Shown: positions 1 to 5,489, counted from the stretch's first letter. The stretch is DNA of 6,027 nucleotides from Burkholderiaceae bacterium (GCA_023268425.1 JALRFN010000185.1:1-6027); one strand, 5' to 3'. Made by a program: numbers and translations. Notes: generated from the letters alone by a model not told the origin.

Positions 1-1004
1 CTCAACATGCAGTTGGGGTTGGTTTCCATGTTGGTGCCGGGTGCCACGCCAAAGTAACCCGCTTCTGGGTTGATGGCGTACAAACGGCCATCGGCTGCGG
101 GCTTGATCCACGCGATGTCGTCACCGATGGTGGTGACCTTCCACCCCTCGAAGCCAGCCGGTGGCACCAGCATGGAGAAGTTGGTCTTGCCGCAGGCGCT
201 GGGGAAGGCTGCCGCCACGTGGTACTTTTTGCCCGCCGGATTCGTCACGCCCAAGATCAGCATGTGCTCGGCCAACCAGCCTTGGTCGCGACCCATGGTT
301 GAGGCGATGCGCAACGCGAAGCACTTTTTACCCAACAACGCATTGCCACCGTAGCCAGAGCCATAAGACCAGATTTCGCGGGTCTCGGGGTAGTGCACGA
401 TGTACTTGGTGGTCGGGTTGCAAGGCCAGGCCACATCGGCTTGACCGGCTTGCAGCGGCGCGCCCACCGTGTGCATGCAAGGCACAAACTCGCCGTCGCT
501 GCCCAGCACGTCGTAAACGGCTTTGCCCATGCGGGTCATTTTTTGCATGTTGACGACCACATAGGGGCTGTCGCTGAGCTCCACGCCAATGTGGGCGATT
601 GGACTACCCAAGGGGCCCATGGAGAAGGGGATCACATACATGGTGCGACCGCGCATGCAGCCGTCAAACAGCGGTTGCAGCGTGGCGCGCATTTCAGCGG
701 GGGCCATCCAGTTGTTGGTGGGGCCAGCGTCTTCTTGCTTTTCGCTGCAAATGTAGGTGCGGTCTTCGACGCGCGCCACGTCTGAGGGGTCAGACCAGGC
801 CAAATAAGAGTTGGGGCGCTTGGCTTCGTTCAAGCGGCGCAGTGTGCCTGCTTCGACCATTTGTGCACACAGGCGGTCGTACTCCTCGGTGGAGCCATCA
901 CACCAAACGACTTGATCAGGTTTGCACAGTGCGGCCATCTCACTGACCCACTTGACCAGACCCTCGTGGCGCACGTACGCGGGCGCGTTGACAGAAACAG
1001 ACAT
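1..1004 (-). CDS. pckG: Phosphoenolpyruvate carboxykinase (GTP), N-terminal part, cut by window edge
   Basis: Cytosolic gluconeogenic enzyme converting oxaloacetate and GTP to PEP, CO2 and GDP. The 334 complete codons present are a little over half of the roughly 600-residue family length; the C-terminus lies beyond base 1. Visible signatures are the CDGS segment near residue 35, GYGGN followed by GKKCFALRIAS (K227 matches the Mn-binding Lys of the human enzyme), H247 (Mn-binding His), the P-loop FPSACGKTN with S269, the reactive C271 and K273-T274, then GDDIAW with metal-binding D296, and the FGVAPGT segment close to the cut. The start is fixed by GGAGG four bases ahead of the ATG. The ATP-dependent PckA family has a different sequence, so the GTP type is clear. 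The 5' leader carries a long hairpin described separately. No damage is seen in the part present. Confidence 0.97.
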   Translation of the reverse strand, partial: MSVSVNAPAYVRHEGLVKWVSEMAALCKPDQVVWCDGSTEEYDRLCAQMVEAGTLRRLNEAKRPNSYLAWSDPSDVARVEDRTYICSEKQEDAGPTNNWMAPAEMRATLQPLFDGCMRGRTMYVIPFSMGPLGSPIAHIGVELSDSPYVVVNMQKMTRMGKAVYDVLGSDGEFVPCMHTVGAPLQAGQADVAWPCNPTTKYIVHYPETREIWSYGSGYGGNALLGKKCFALRIASTMGRDQGWLAEHMLILGVTNPAGKKYHVAAAFPSACGKTNFSMLVPPAGFEGWKVTTIGDDIAWIKPAADGRLYAINPEAGYFGVAPGTNMETNPNCML

Positions 1005-1017
1005 AAAGCCTCCAGAT

Positions 1018-1080
1018 GTTGAAAAACAGATTTCCTCGGCGGCTTGCGGTTCAAGCGGCCGAGGAAATCTGTTTCTCGAT
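1018..1080 (-). promoter_or_regulatory. Long hairpin in the pckG leader, directly upstream of the ribosome binding site
   Basis: A perfect 17-bp inverted repeat (1024-1040 with 1058-1074) is extended outward past one mismatch by pairs 1021/1077 and 1022/1076. Inside, after a G-G mismatch, gcttg at 1042-1046 pairs with caagc at 1052-1056, leaving a five-base loop. In the pckG transcript the 3' arm ends in a run of five U (1026-1022), and the helix base lies 7 to 10 nt before the GGAGG at 1013-1009. The structure is seen directly; its role is inferred. The U run makes a transcription attenuator possible. A hairpin beside the Shine-Dalgarno sequence could also modulate ribosome loading or protect the mRNA end. 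It could instead be a dispersed palindromic repeat element. No second copy occurs in this window. Confidence 0.7.
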
Positions 1081-1106
1081 GGCGGTTTTAACCGGCACCG
1101 GGGGAA

Positions 1107-1124
1107 GCCATTTTAAAAAATGGC
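1107..1124. promoter_or_regulatory. A/T-rich 18-bp palindrome in the pckG upstream region
   Basis: The arms gccatttt and aaaatggc flank a two-base centre and match perfectly, in an otherwise G+C-rich gap. On the minus strand the palindrome contains TAAAAT, a possible -10 element for pckG (1115-1110), but no convincing -35 element sits at the right spacing. It may be an operator overlapping the pckG promoter; this is inference. Confidence 0.35.
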
Positions 1125-1158
1125 GCCGTCAGTTACCACGCAGTTACATGCGCTAATT

Positions 1159-1172
1159 GCATAACCTTATGC
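1159..1172. promoter_or_regulatory. 14-bp palindrome, possible operator upstream of pckG
   Basis: GCATAA and TTATGC are perfect inverted repeats around a two-base centre. The site lies about 155 bp upstream of the pckG start and downstream of the terminator of the preceding gene, where a regulator of pckG could bind. A neighbouring imperfect partner (gttacatgc at 1143-1151 against gcataac) extends the symmetry. No regulator family is recognised. Confidence 0.3.
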
Positions 1173-1202
1173 GTACACTGATGCAGCGGCCGCCAGGCGG
1201 GC

Positions 1203-1226
1203 AAAAAAAACCGCGCCAAGGCGCGG
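1203..1226 (-). terminator. Intrinsic terminator of the 45-aa protein gene
   Basis: Read on the minus strand, ccgcgcc and ggcgcgg form a perfect G+C-rich stem around TT, effectively six pairs with a four-base loop, followed at once by eight T. It begins 22 bases after the stop codon of the small membrane protein gene. It should end transcripts arriving from the right, so pckG needs its own promoter between about 1005 and 1203. Confidence 0.87.
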
Positions 1227-1248
1227 TAGGCATGAACAAAGGCGCTGA

Positions 1249-1386
1249 TCAGCCGACGCCAACCGCAATTGCGGCCAACAAAAAAATCAGCAAGCCACCA
1301 GCCAGCGGCAGCACCCAAGGAATCTTGTGCACCACGCCGGCCATGACGTCGTCAGAATCGTGTGTGGGCTTATGGTCTGCGGACAT
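1249..1386 (-). CDS. Small 45-aa protein with a C-terminal membrane helix
   Basis: A short gene with complete signals. AGGAG lies seven bases before the ATG, there is a TGA stop, and a strong intrinsic terminator follows 22 bases later. The first 20 or so residues are polar and rich in His and Asp (MSADHKPTHDSDD). From about residue 23 (PWVLPLAGG) to the end the chain is hydrophobic, with LLIFLLAAIAVGVG forming one transmembrane segment that reaches the C-terminus. This predicts a tail-anchored inner-membrane protein with a short cytoplasmic N-terminal stretch. No family is recognised and no function is proposed. A possible promoter lies at 1432-1461, so it may be monocistronic or transcribed with the thioesterase gene 75 bp upstream. 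The gene start, RBS and terminator together make a chance reading frame unlikely. Confidence 0.78.
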   Translation of the reverse strand: MSADHKPTHDSDDVMAGVVHKIPWVLPLAGGLLIFLLAAIAVGVG

Positions 1387-1431
1387 ACGGGCTCTCCTGT
1401 GTACGGTGTCGTTGGTTTGTGCGAGTGCGCG

Positions 1432-1461
1432 ATTTTAGGACAGCTTTGGCCGTTCTGACCA
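1432..1461 (-). promoter_or_regulatory. Possible sigma-70 promoter for the 45-aa protein gene
   Basis: TAAAAT (1437-1432) matches five of six consensus -10 bases. TGGTCA (1461-1456) matches four of six -35 bases, with an 18-bp spacer. It lies immediately after the thioesterase stop codon and would give a leader of roughly 40 nt. The call rests on consensus matching only. Confidence 0.4.
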
Positions 1462-1890
1462 TCACAGCAAAGCGTAAGTGGTGGACGCCTTGCACACGCA
1501 CTTGCCGTCCGTGGCGCCATGCAGCGTGATTTCGCCAAAGACCAGCGACTTGCCGGCGCGCAAAACTTCGGCGCGCACCACGGCGTCTTGTGCGCTCAAT
1601 GGACGCAAAAAGCTGGTGTTCAATTGCACCGTGGTCATCGGTTGCTGGGTGGTACCCAGCTCGCGACAAATGGCCAAAACCATGGCCGTGTCCGCCGCCG
1701 CCATCATGGCTTGGCCGCACAAGATGTCACCGACGCGGGTCAGCTGCGGCGTGACCGGCAAGCGCAAACTGACCGCGTGGTCCTCCAGCGCAGTCACGTG
1801 CAAGTTCAGCGCTTGAATCCACGGCGCAAACCACTCGCCCAAACAGGCTTGTAGGCGTTCGATGTCAGGACGCATTTCGGCTTGATGCAT
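1462..1890 (-). CDS. PaaI-family hotdog-fold thioesterase
   Basis: A 142-residue cytosolic protein of the usual length for a single hotdog domain; such enzymes hydrolyse acyl-CoA thioesters. The central helix segment GDILCGQAMMAAADTAMVLA (54-73) carries D67, at the position of the catalytic Asp in PaaI-type enzymes. TVQLNTSFLRP (87-97) is the typical strand after it. The usual HGG at the start of the helix reads CGQ (58-60). The chosen start has GAGG seven bases upstream, and that Shine-Dalgarno sequence overlaps the TGA of the preceding FAH-family gene, only nine bases away, which indicates translational coupling. An in-frame ATG five codons further in is less well supported. The substrate is unknown. 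The operon context suggests clearing or proofreading of an acyl-CoA linked to the upstream catabolic enzymes, which is inference. Confidence 0.87.
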   Translation of the reverse strand: MHQAEMRPDIERLQACLGEWFAPWIQALNLHVTALEDHAVSLRLPVTPQLTRVGDILCGQAMMAAADTAMVLAICRELGTTQQPMTTVQLNTSFLRPLSAQDAVVRAEVLRAGKSLVFGEITLHGATDGKCVCKASTTYALL

Positions 1891-1899
1891 GGCTATACC

Positions 1900-2760
1900 T
1901 CAAGCGTCGATGCGTGCCGGGTCCCAGGCATGCACCGTTTGGTGCTGCTCGCCCAAGCCTTGAATGCCCAAATCCATGCGGTCCCCTGGCTTGAGAAATA
2001 CAGGCGGCTTCATGCCCATGCCCACACCGGGCGGCGTACCCGTGGTGATCAAGTCGCCGGGCTCCAGCGTCACAAACTGGCTGAGGTAACTGATGATGTG
2101 GGCCACACCAAAAATCATGGTGCGGGTGTTGCCAGACTGCGTGCGCTGGCCATTGAGGTCCAGCCACAAGTCAAGGTTTTGCGGGTCGGCAACCTCGTCC
2201 GCGGTGACCAGCCAGGGCCCGATGGGGCCAAAGGTGTCACAGCCTTTGCCCTTGTCCCATTGTCCACCGCGTTCGATTTGGTAAGCGCGTTCGGACACGT
2301 CGTTGACCACGCAATAGCCGGCCACGTGCTGCAGGGCGTCGGCTTCGGTGACATAACGCGCGCGGCTGCCGATCACCACGCCCAATTCAACCTCCCAGTC
2401 GGATTTGACCGAGCCCTGAGGCAAGACCACGTCGTGGTGCGCACCGACCGCACAGCTGTTGGCTTTGATGAACAAGATGGGTTCCTTCGGGATCGCCATG
2501 CCGGCTTCTTCGGCGTGGTCGGCATAGTTCAGACCGATGGCCAAAAACTTGCCCATGCCTGACCAAGGCACGGCGATGCGCTCGGCTTCAACGGCGGGCA
2601 GTTGACTCAAATCCACAGCACGAAGCGCCGCCAGGCCCGCTGGGCTGAGGGTCGAGGCGTTGATGTCATCAATGAGCGAAGACAGATCGCGTGCGACGCC
2701 TTGGGCGTCAATGGCAGCGGGACGTTCTTGGCCCTTGGGGCCGTGACGCAGCAGTTTCAT
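1900..2760 (-). CDS. Fumarylacetoacetate hydrolase (FAH) family protein
   Basis: A 286-residue cytosolic enzyme of the FAH superfamily, whose members cleave C-C bonds of, or isomerise, acylpyruvate-like 2,4-dioxo acids with Mg or Mn. An N-terminal cap-like region (1-65) is followed by GLNYADHAEE (76-85), PILFIKANS (94-102), DWEVELGVVIG (121-131) with metal ligands E123 and E125, VVNDVSERAYQ with ligand D154, KGCDTFGPIGPW (172-183), and the ITTGTPPGVG loop (248-257). All expected metal ligands are present. The start has AAAGG six bases upstream and lies 21 bp after the SDR gene. Databases often label this subgroup ureidoglycolate lyase, but no purine-catabolism genes are nearby. The opening MKLLRHGPKGQE and the SDR partner resemble 2,4-diketo-3-deoxy-L-fuconate or -rhamnonate hydrolases. 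Family certain, substrate inferred. Confidence 0.94.
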   Translation of the reverse strand: MKLLRHGPKGQERPAAIDAQGVARDLSSLIDDINASTLSPAGLAALRAVDLSQLPAVEAERIAVPWSGMGKFLAIGLNYADHAEEAGMAIPKEPILFIKANSCAVGAHHDVVLPQGSVKSDWEVELGVVIGSRARYVTEADALQHVAGYCVVNDVSERAYQIERGGQWDKGKGCDTFGPIGPWLVTADEVADPQNLDLWLDLNGQRTQSGNTRTMIFGVAHIISYLSQFVTLEPGDLITTGTPPGVGMGMKPPVFLKPGDRMDLGIQGLGEQHQTVHAWDPARIDA

Positions 2761-2781
2761 GGGTTGCCTTTCTTGGGGAAT

Positions 2782-3534
2782 TCAGCCACGGCCCACAAAG
2801 GGCATGTTGGTGGCCATGACAGTGGTGAACAAGACGTTGGCACTCAAGGGCAGGCGCGCCATGTTCATGAAGGTCTCGGTGACGGCGCCCATGTCCATGA
2901 CCGCCTCGGGGCGCACGCTGCCATCGGCCTGCGGAACCCCTCGGCTCATCGCCGTGGTCATGTCGGAGGCCACGTTGCCAATGTCGATTTGTCCGACGGC
3001 GATGTCGAAAGGCCGTCCGTCCAAGGCGGCGGTTTTGGTCAATCCCGTGATCGCGTGTTTGGTGGCCGTGTAGCCGCTGGAGCCGGGGCGCGGTGCGTGC
3101 GCCGAAATCGAGCCATTGTTGATGATGCGGCCACCGGCTGGCGTTTGGCGTTTCATTTGTGCAAACGCGGCGCGTAAACAGTAAAAGGCACCGTTGAGGT
3201 TGGTGTTGACTGAGGCGTGCCAATCGTCAAGCGACATCGCGTCCGGCGTGGCGCCGGGGGTGAACACCCCTGCATTGTTGAACAACAAGTCCAAGCGGCC
3301 CCAGGCTTGGGCCACCGCATCAAAAGCCGCCTGCACTGAATGGGGGTCACTGACATCGGTGGGCAGGCACACGACCTGATCGTTGGGGTATTGCGCTGCC
3401 GTGGCTTGTAAGGTGGCCATGCGGCGACCGAGCAAAGCCACACGCCAGCCGTCGGCCAGCAGTGCTTGCGCGCAGGCACGGCCAATGCCAGAACCTGCGC
3501 CAGTGACGATGGCGGTGCGAAACGATGTGTTCAT
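2782..3534 (-). CDS. Short-chain dehydrogenase/reductase (SDR), classical type
   Basis: A 250-residue NAD(P)-dependent oxidoreductase of normal classical-SDR length. The Rossmann nucleotide-binding motif TGAGSGIG lies at 11-18, the β2 end LGRR (35-38) carries Arg residues often linked to NADP preference, the adenine-binding Asp is in the TDV segment (59-61), and NNAG is at 86-89. Catalytic residues S142, Y155 and K159 sit in the segment from NNGSISAHAPRP to YTATK, with structural N112. The C-terminal half (GQIDIGN, then MATNMPFVGRG at the end) is that of a distinct, widespread SDR subgroup. It is the first gene of a likely operon with the FAH-family hydrolase and the thioesterase. A plausible role is oxidising a 3-deoxy-2-keto sugar acid to the 2,4-diketo acid cleaved by the FAH enzyme; this is inference. 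No clear Shine-Dalgarno sequence precedes the ATG. Confidence 0.94.
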   Translation of the reverse strand: MNTSFRTAIVTGAGSGIGRACAQALLADGWRVALLGRRMATLQATAAQYPNDQVVCLPTDVSDPHSVQAAFDAVAQAWGRLDLLFNNAGVFTPGATPDAMSLDDWHASVNTNLNGAFYCLRAAFAQMKRQTPAGGRIINNGSISAHAPRPGSSGYTATKHAITGLTKTAALDGRPFDIAVGQIDIGNVASDMTTAMSRGVPQADGSVRPEAVMDMGAVTETFMNMARLPLSANVLFTTVMATNMPFVGRG

Positions 3535-3546
3535 GGTGTGATGACT

Positions 3547-3574
3547 TGTCTAATGTGGATGGACGAATTGTTAA
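3547..3574 (-). promoter_or_regulatory. Weak candidate promoter for the SDR-FAH-thioesterase operon
   Basis: TTAACA (3574-3569) matches five of six -35 consensus bases. TAGACA (3552-3547) is a poor -10 element, 16 bp downstream. Transcription from it would start only a few bases before the SDR ATG, giving a leaderless or near-leaderless mRNA, which would fit the missing Shine-Dalgarno sequence. The remaining 74-bp gap shows no terminator for the upstream gene, so read-through from it is equally possible. Confidence 0.25.
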
Positions 3575-3608
3575 CCCGACGGGCTGGCTCGAGCGTCACC
3601 TGCGTCGA

Positions 3609-4601
3609 TCAATCGGGCGTGTTCACCCGGATCACGGCGCGCACCAGGCCGTGGTCACTGGTGTGGCGACTGTGCCCAGCGTGCAAATGGTCGTTGAATG
3701 CGTCCACTCGGCGCACATCGCCCAGGCTGAAGCGGCTTTGGGGCAAGAACTCTTCGCTGACAAAGATTTGGTCCAACAACTCGGGCCATCCTTGATGGAT
3801 GTGGCTGTAGGCGACATCGCGCTTCAGTGCCGCTTCGCCTTGCGCGTCCCAAGCGTTGAACAAAGCGGTGGCTCGGGCGCGTCGGTTGTAAGCCACTTCG
3901 CTGGTGGCCGCCATCAACTGGGTGGTGACGCTTTGCGGGCTGTCGTTGCAATCGCCCAGCAAAATCACCGGCTCTTCTTGGCGCTCCAAGATCGGCAACA
4001 ACAAGGCCCGCACAGAGGCGGCTTCGGCGCCGCGAATCATCAGGGAGCGCAGGTTGGCCAAGGTGGCGACTTCGGGGTCATCGCGGTCTTCCAGCGGTTC
4101 ACCGTCCTCATCGCGCAAAAACTTGGCACGCTTGGATTTCAAGTGAACCCCGACCACGGTCACAGTCTGACCGTGCTTCATGCGCACCCGAGCCAGCAGC
4201 GGTGGGCGGCTGAACGTCTGCAAGCGCCCCAATCCGGGCACTTCAATTTGAAAGGCGCTTGGCAAGTCTGTGGGGGTCTCAACCGACAGCACGTCCAGTC
4301 GAGATACCAAACCCACCAGCGGTGTGCCACTTTGCTGGCCGTCGACCTCAGCGCCAGGCACCAAGACTTCAGCGCGACGCATGTGGCTGCGTGTCACTGC
4401 GGCTTTGAGCGCACGTTCATCCCAGACCTCTTGCACCATCATCAAGTCGGCGGCGAGCATGGCGAAGCGCTCACCCAGCCAATCGATCTTGCGCTGGTAC
4501 TCGTGCTCAGAATAGACTTCTTGATTGGGATAGAAAACGCGCTGCGGCAAAGCCAAATTCATGGCGTTGCACGTGGCGACAGTTAGGGTGGTGGCACTCA
4601 T
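3609..4601 (-). CDS. Endonuclease/exonuclease/phosphatase (EEP) superfamily protein
   Basis: A 330-residue metal-dependent phosphoesterase of the DNase I/ExoIII/inositol-phosphatase fold. The full set of active-site motifs is present: TCNAMNLA with N12 on the first strand, QEVWDE with Mg ligand E58, VVGVHLKSKR with catalytic H153, LLGDCNDSP with D217 and N219, LLDQIFVSE (275-283), and the terminal TSDHGLV with D316-H317. The start is the ATG just ahead of the first β-strand. The frame stays open upstream, but that translation is the antisense of leuE and is not family-like. No good Shine-Dalgarno sequence is visible. No signal peptide is seen, so it should be cytosolic. The substrate, nucleic acid or small phosphoester, cannot be assigned. 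It is divergent from leuE across a 57-bp gap and could be co-transcribed with the SDR operon. Confidence 0.91.
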   Translation of the reverse strand: MSATTLTVATCNAMNLALPQRVFYPNQEVYSEHEYQRKIDWLGERFAMLAADLMMVQEVWDERALKAAVTRSHMRRAEVLVPGAEVDGQQSGTPLVGLVSRLDVLSVETPTDLPSAFQIEVPGLGRLQTFSRPPLLARVRMKHGQTVTVVGVHLKSKRAKFLRDEDGEPLEDRDDPEVATLANLRSLMIRGAEAASVRALLLPILERQEEPVILLGDCNDSPQSVTTQLMAATSEVAYNRRARATALFNAWDAQGEAALKRDVAYSHIHQGWPELLDQIFVSEEFLPQSRFSLGDVRRVDAFNDHLHAGHSRHTSDHGLVRAVIRVNTPD

Positions 4602-4658
4602 GCGCACAGAATAAGCCAATCGGCGGCGGTGCGTTCGGGTGCGCAACAGGGAGAAGTC

Positions 4659-5321
4659 ATGTTGGGGGTTCATGAGCTGGGCGTGTTCATCGCGGGCACC
4701 ATCGTCATCGTGTTGTTGCCGGGGCCGAACTCCCTGTATGTGTTGACCGTGGCGGCGCGATCGGGTTTGCGCATGGGTTACGCCGGTGCTTTGGGCATCT
4801 TTTCGGGCGACGCCGTGTTGATGCTGGCCACCGCCTTGGGAGCCGCCTCGGTCTTGGAGGCCTACCCCAGCCTCTACCAGGGCTTGCGCTGGGCCGGTGC
4901 CTTGTACTTGAGCTACGTGGGTGCCCGCTTGATCTGGGGTGCCTGGCGAACACGCCAGCAAGGCGCGCCGGGGCCACAGGCGGTTGAGGCTGAGCGGTTG
5001 GCGAGCGCCAGCGTCGCCGAGCACACCGCCAGTGCGGTTTACCGCAAAGCCTTGGTCATCAGTGTGTTGAACCCCAAAGCAATTTTGTTTTTCTTGTCCT
5101 TTTTCGTGCAGTTTGTCGATCCGCACTATGCGCATCCGGCGCTGAGCTTTGCCTTGCTTGCCGCCATCGTGCAGTTGGCCAGCGCGACGTATTTGACCGT
5201 GCTGATTCTGGGTGGGATTCGTCTGGCCCGTGTGTTTGCGAGGCGCAAGCGTTTGAGCGCGTGGCTCAACAGCATGGTGGGCGCTTTGTTCATCGCTTTT
5301 GGCGTGCGCTTGGCCAGTTAA
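4659..5321 (+). CDS. leuE: LysE/RhtB-family amino-acid exporter, LeuE-like
   Basis: A 220-residue inner-membrane exporter of the LysE/RhtB superfamily, normal in length. Hydrophobic segments appear at about residues 7-29, 39-65, 70-95, 128-150, 155-185 and 195-218, giving the usual six. The first holds the family signature PGPNSLYVL (21-29). The fourth begins with NPKAILFF (N138-K140), the second signature. The overall sequence most resembles LeuE, which exports leucine and some related amino acids in E. coli; substrate here is inferred from resemblance. The ATG at 4659 is preceded by AGGGAG with five bases between. An earlier in-frame GTG at 4629 has no such support and would add ten non-membrane residues. 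The neighbouring SAH riboswitch and metH begin just after its stop, so partial read-through into metH is possible. Confidence 0.88.
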   Translation: MLGVHELGVFIAGTIVIVLLPGPNSLYVLTVAARSGLRMGYAGALGIFSGDAVLMLATALGAASVLEAYPSLYQGLRWAGALYLSYVGARLIWGAWRTRQQGAPGPQAVEAERLASASVAEHTASAVYRKALVISVLNPKAILFFLSFFVQFVDPHYAHPALSFALLAAIVQLASATYLTVLILGGIRLARVFARRKRLSAWLNSMVGALFIAFGVRLAS

Positions 5322-5324
5322 AAT
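5319..5324 (+). promoter_or_regulatory. Candidate -10 element of the metH promoter, overlapping the leuE stop codon
   Basis: TAAAAT matches five of six -10 bases and shares its first three with the TAA stop of leuE. It would place transcription start near 5331, just before the first riboswitch stem at 5334, as expected for a riboswitch leader. The -35 region (around 5296-5302, T-rich) is weak, so the promoter may need an activator, or metH may be read from leuE. Confidence 0.42.
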
Positions 5325-5333
5325 TACGCCCTT

Positions 5334-5435
5334 CCTCAAGGAGCGTTGCAGCCCGCCGCTGATGTACAGCCGGGGTCAGGCTTGAGGGCTGTTCGCGAGG
5401 TCGCGGGCATCAATTTGCAATAACGGCGCTCACCT
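5334..5435 (+). promoter_or_regulatory. S-adenosylhomocysteine (SAH) riboswitch, aptamer domain
   Basis: The layout and conserved sequence match the SAH riboswitch class known upstream of ahcY and related genes. Stem P1 is a perfect 7-bp pair, cctcaag (5334-5340) with cttgagg (5381-5387). The conserved GAGCG-TTGCA follows P1. The P2 arm pairs CCCG (5352-5355) with CGGG (5371-5374) and GCTG (5358-5361) with CAGC (5367-5370) around a five-base loop, and the conserved CAGG (5377-5380) closes the core. The pseudoknot P4 joins gagcg (5341-5345) to cgctc (5427-5431), with a possible extra U-G pair. The conserved AACGGCGCTCACC lies at 5422-5434. A variable insert with a short cgcg/cgcg hairpin (5394-5405) fills the P3 position. 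Riboswitches of this class raise expression when SAH accumulates, fitting the downstream methionine synthase. Confidence 0.92.
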
Positions 5436-5489
5436 GAATTTCGACCCAGAGTTGGCCTTTGGGTCCAACGCCCCCACAGGTGAGTGCTG
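5424..5489 (+). promoter_or_regulatory. Expression platform of the SAH riboswitch: ribosome-binding-site-masking helix
   Basis: Bases 5424-5435 can pair without interruption with 5478-5489: ten Watson-Crick pairs plus two G-U, the core being ctcacct (5429-5435) against aggtgag (5478-5484). The latter contains the metH Shine-Dalgarno sequence, and the helix ends at the base before the ATG. It uses the same bases as the 3' strand of the aptamer pseudoknot, so the two states exclude each other. Between them, gaccca (5443-5448) can pair with tgggtc (5460-5465), which may bring the two strands together; gttgg/ccaac (5451-5455, 5465-5469) is a competing pairing. No U-tract terminator is present, pointing to translational control. 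Confidence 0.75.

Noticed and set aside
1021..1077. Reading the long hairpin as an insertion-sequence end, a CRISPR repeat or a terminator for a plus-strand gene.
   Set aside because: There is no transposase, no repeat series and no plus-strand gene ending there; on the plus strand only three T follow the stem.
1882..2562. A 226-codon open frame on the plus strand.
   Set aside because: It is antisense to the FAH-family gene, which has complete catalytic motifs; the plus-strand translation is low in recognisable structure.
1900..2760. Assignment of the FAH-family gene as ureidoglycolate lyase.
   Set aside because: That label is often transferred within this family, and no allantoin or purine degradation genes are nearby.
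3541..3574. A GntR-type operator formed by the TTGTC half-sites upstream of the SDR gene.
   Set aside because: The inverted halves match imperfectly (TTGTC against GACGAA) and the spacing fits no family consensus I can state with confidence.
3525..4586. A 353-codon open frame on the plus strand.
   Set aside because: It lies entirely antisense to the EEP gene and the start of the SDR gene, has no family-like sequence and reflects the codon bias of G+C-rich genes.
4629..4658. GTG start for LeuE ten codons upstream.
   Set aside because: It has no Shine-Dalgarno sequence, and the ATG at 4659 has AGGGAG at ideal spacing and gives the usual short N-terminus before the first membrane segment.
4602..5339. 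Upstream in-frame extension of the EEP gene to a 576-residue protein on the minus strand.
   Set aside because: The added 246 residues are the antisense of leuE, rich in Gln, Gly, His and Arg with no domain, while the ATG at 4601 sits right before the conserved first β-strand of the family.
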